DNA of 64,000 nt from Actinopolyspora xinjiangensis. GTDB lineage: Bacteria > Actinomycetota > Actinomycetes > Mycobacteriales > Pseudonocardiaceae. A program made the position numbers and the translations under genes. A model generated the notes under the pieces. It searched no databases and was not told where the DNA came from. It saw only the letters and a program-made list of their open reading frames with translations. The stretch covers positions 248,001 to 312,000 of the forward strand of contig NZ_FNJR01000004.1 in NCBI RefSeq assembly GCF_900104475.1. The letters run 5' to 3'. The stretch's first letter is position 1; every line of letters starts with the position of its first letter. This document shows positions 63,151 through 64,000 of this stretch, piece after piece.

Positions 63151-63996
63151 TCACTGATCGGTCCACGGATGCCCAATGGTGGTGCCCCCATTGTCCATCA
63201 CAGCTTGATCAAAAGCATCGAACAATCCGGGTTTACTGCTGTCCCCCCTCGGAGAACGCATCCCGTGGGCGAGGGCGGACTCCACCACGTTCGAATAGCT
63301 CCACCGGTGATGCGTGGTGGGACCGTGTAACCGGAGCGCCTCGCTGTGGCGCGCGGTCGAGTACCCCTTGTGCACGTCGAAGCCGTACCCGGGAAACGAT
63401 ACGTGCAGCTCCGCCATCATCCGGTCCCGGCTGACCTTGGCGAGCACCGAAGCCGCCGCCACGCAACCCGCCGCGCGGTCCCCCTTTCGGACGGCCACGC
63501 TGGGGGCGCCCAACCCCTCCACCCGGAAACCGTCGGTGAGCACATACCCGGGATGAAGGTCGAGTCCGGCGACCGCTCGACGCATCCCCTCCAGGTTCGC
63601 GACGTGCACGCCGAGGGAATCGACCTCGGAGGGGGCCAGCGAGACCACGCGGTACTCCACGGCCGACTCCCGCACCGTCTCGAACCAGTGTTCCCGCGCC
63701 CGGGCTGTGAGCAGCTTGGAGTCCGTCAGACCGTCGAACCGGCGGGACTCGCCTGCGCGCAGGACGCAGGCGGCGACCACCAGCGGTCCGGCACAGGCAC
63801 CACGTCCCGCCTCATCGACACCCGCCACAGGCCCGAGCCCACGCCGTTCCAGCGCGTTCTGCAACGCCCAACTGCCGGCGTCCCTGCGCACGATGGTGCG
63901 CGGCAACCCCAGCTCGGCGGACCTGTTCCGCAACCTCAGTATCGCTCCCACGTACGCGAGCTCGCGCCGACGAGCGAGCCACGGCGAGCCGACCAT
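63151..63996 (-). CDS. rnhB: Ribonuclease HII (start at or beyond window edge)
   Basis: About 281 residues. The catalytic Asp-Glu pair is in VAGVDEAGRGACAGPLVVAA, followed by DSKLLTARAREHW, the Asp in VLTDGF and SVLAKVSRDRMM. It removes RNA from RNA-DNA hybrids and single ribonucleotides. The 30 residues before LPRTIVRRDAGSW do not look like other RnhB proteins, so the true start may be a TTG at about 63906 (residue 31) rather than the ATG at 63996. Confidence 0.93.
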   Translation of the reverse strand: MVGSPWLARRRELAYVGAILRLRNRSAELGLPRTIVRRDAGSWALQNALERRGLGPVAGVDEAGRGACAGPLVVAACVLRAGESRRFDGLTDSKLLTARAREHWFETVRESAVEYRVVSLAPSEVDSLGVHVANLEGMRRAVAGLDLHPGYVLTDGFRVEGLGAPSVAVRKGDRAAGCVAAASVLAKVSRDRMMAELHVSFPGYGFDVHKGYSTARHSEALRLHGPTTHHRWSYSNVVESALAHGMRSPRGDSSKPGLFDAFDQAVMDNGGTTIGHPWTDQ

Positions 63997-64000
63997 GCGG

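Overview
The window is chromosomal DNA from a high-GC, filamentous, spore-forming actinomycete. Evidence for this is the GC-rich third codon positions, frequent GTG and TTG starts, a mycothione reductase (mycothiol thiol chemistry), a WhiG-type sporulation sigma factor, an actinobacterial DUF2631/DUF2469/Rip1 gene set, and a gene order in the right half that, from memory, follows Mycobacterium tuberculosis (mapB to rnhB) and Streptomyces coelicolor (cdsA-frr-pyrH-tsf-rpsB-whiG). A member of the Pseudonocardiales (Actinopolyspora/Saccharopolyspora type) is my best guess; the genus is inference.

Layout. (1) 1-13.2 kb: cobalamin supply. Siroheme synthase/SUMT (cut by the left edge) and a NiCoT cobalt transporter lie behind one B12 riboswitch. 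A fused ChlI-ChlD-type chelatase protein, CobO and CobB lie behind a second. CobM, CobL and CobE/CbiG-C follow, and CobQ lies apart at 37.5 kb. A PLP aminotransferase and an ElaA-type acetyltransferase are interspersed. (2) 13.3-18.1 kb: accessory genes, namely an adenine/adenosine deaminase, two secreted trypsin-like proteases on either side of a LysE exporter, and a PEBP-family protein. (3) 18.2-33.4 kb: a surface-glycan island. It holds a polyprenyl-phosphate sugar-1-phosphate transferase, two glycosyltransferases, a Wzy-like polymerase/ligase, a Wzx-like flippase, a Wzz/Wzc-like protein with a damaged P-loop, a CDP-alcohol phosphotransferase next to a glycerol-3-phosphate cytidylyltransferase-like enzyme, a secreted beta-helix protein, a secreted beta-propeller protein, and an SGNH hydrolase interrupted by a one-base frameshift. 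(4) 33.7-39.0 kb: mycothione reductase, a CynX-type transporter with a divergent GntR/FCD regulator, and CobQ. (5) 39.1-64 kb: conserved housekeeping. Methionine aminopeptidase, an orphan PIN protein, a penicillin-binding lipoprotein, IspG-Rip1-Dxr, RlmN, a DtxR-type regulator, CdsA-Frr-PyrH-Tsf-RpsB, an M23 peptidase, WhiG-XerC, DprA-YifB-YraN, DUF2469 and RNase HII.

How the genes work together. Region 1 imports cobalt, inserts it, methylates, amidates and adenosylates the corrin; both riboswitches would shut this down when B12 is plentiful. Region 3 contains the standard parts of a Wzx/Wzy-dependent polysaccharide pathway plus an alcohol-phosphate branch more typical of teichoic acids or phospho-glycans, so the product may be a phosphate-decorated surface polymer. 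Region 5 holds translation, isoprenoid, phospholipid, peptidoglycan and DNA-processing genes in compact, often translationally coupled operons.

I saw no tRNA, rRNA, CRISPR array, insertion sequence or prophage. The most unusual points are the alcohol-phosphate/Wzy hybrid island, the degenerate Wzc-like ATPase, the roughly 300-residue disordered tail on CobM, the frameshifted SGNH hydrolase, an intrinsic-terminator-like hairpin directly before the pyrH ribosome binding site, and a long structured rpsB leader.
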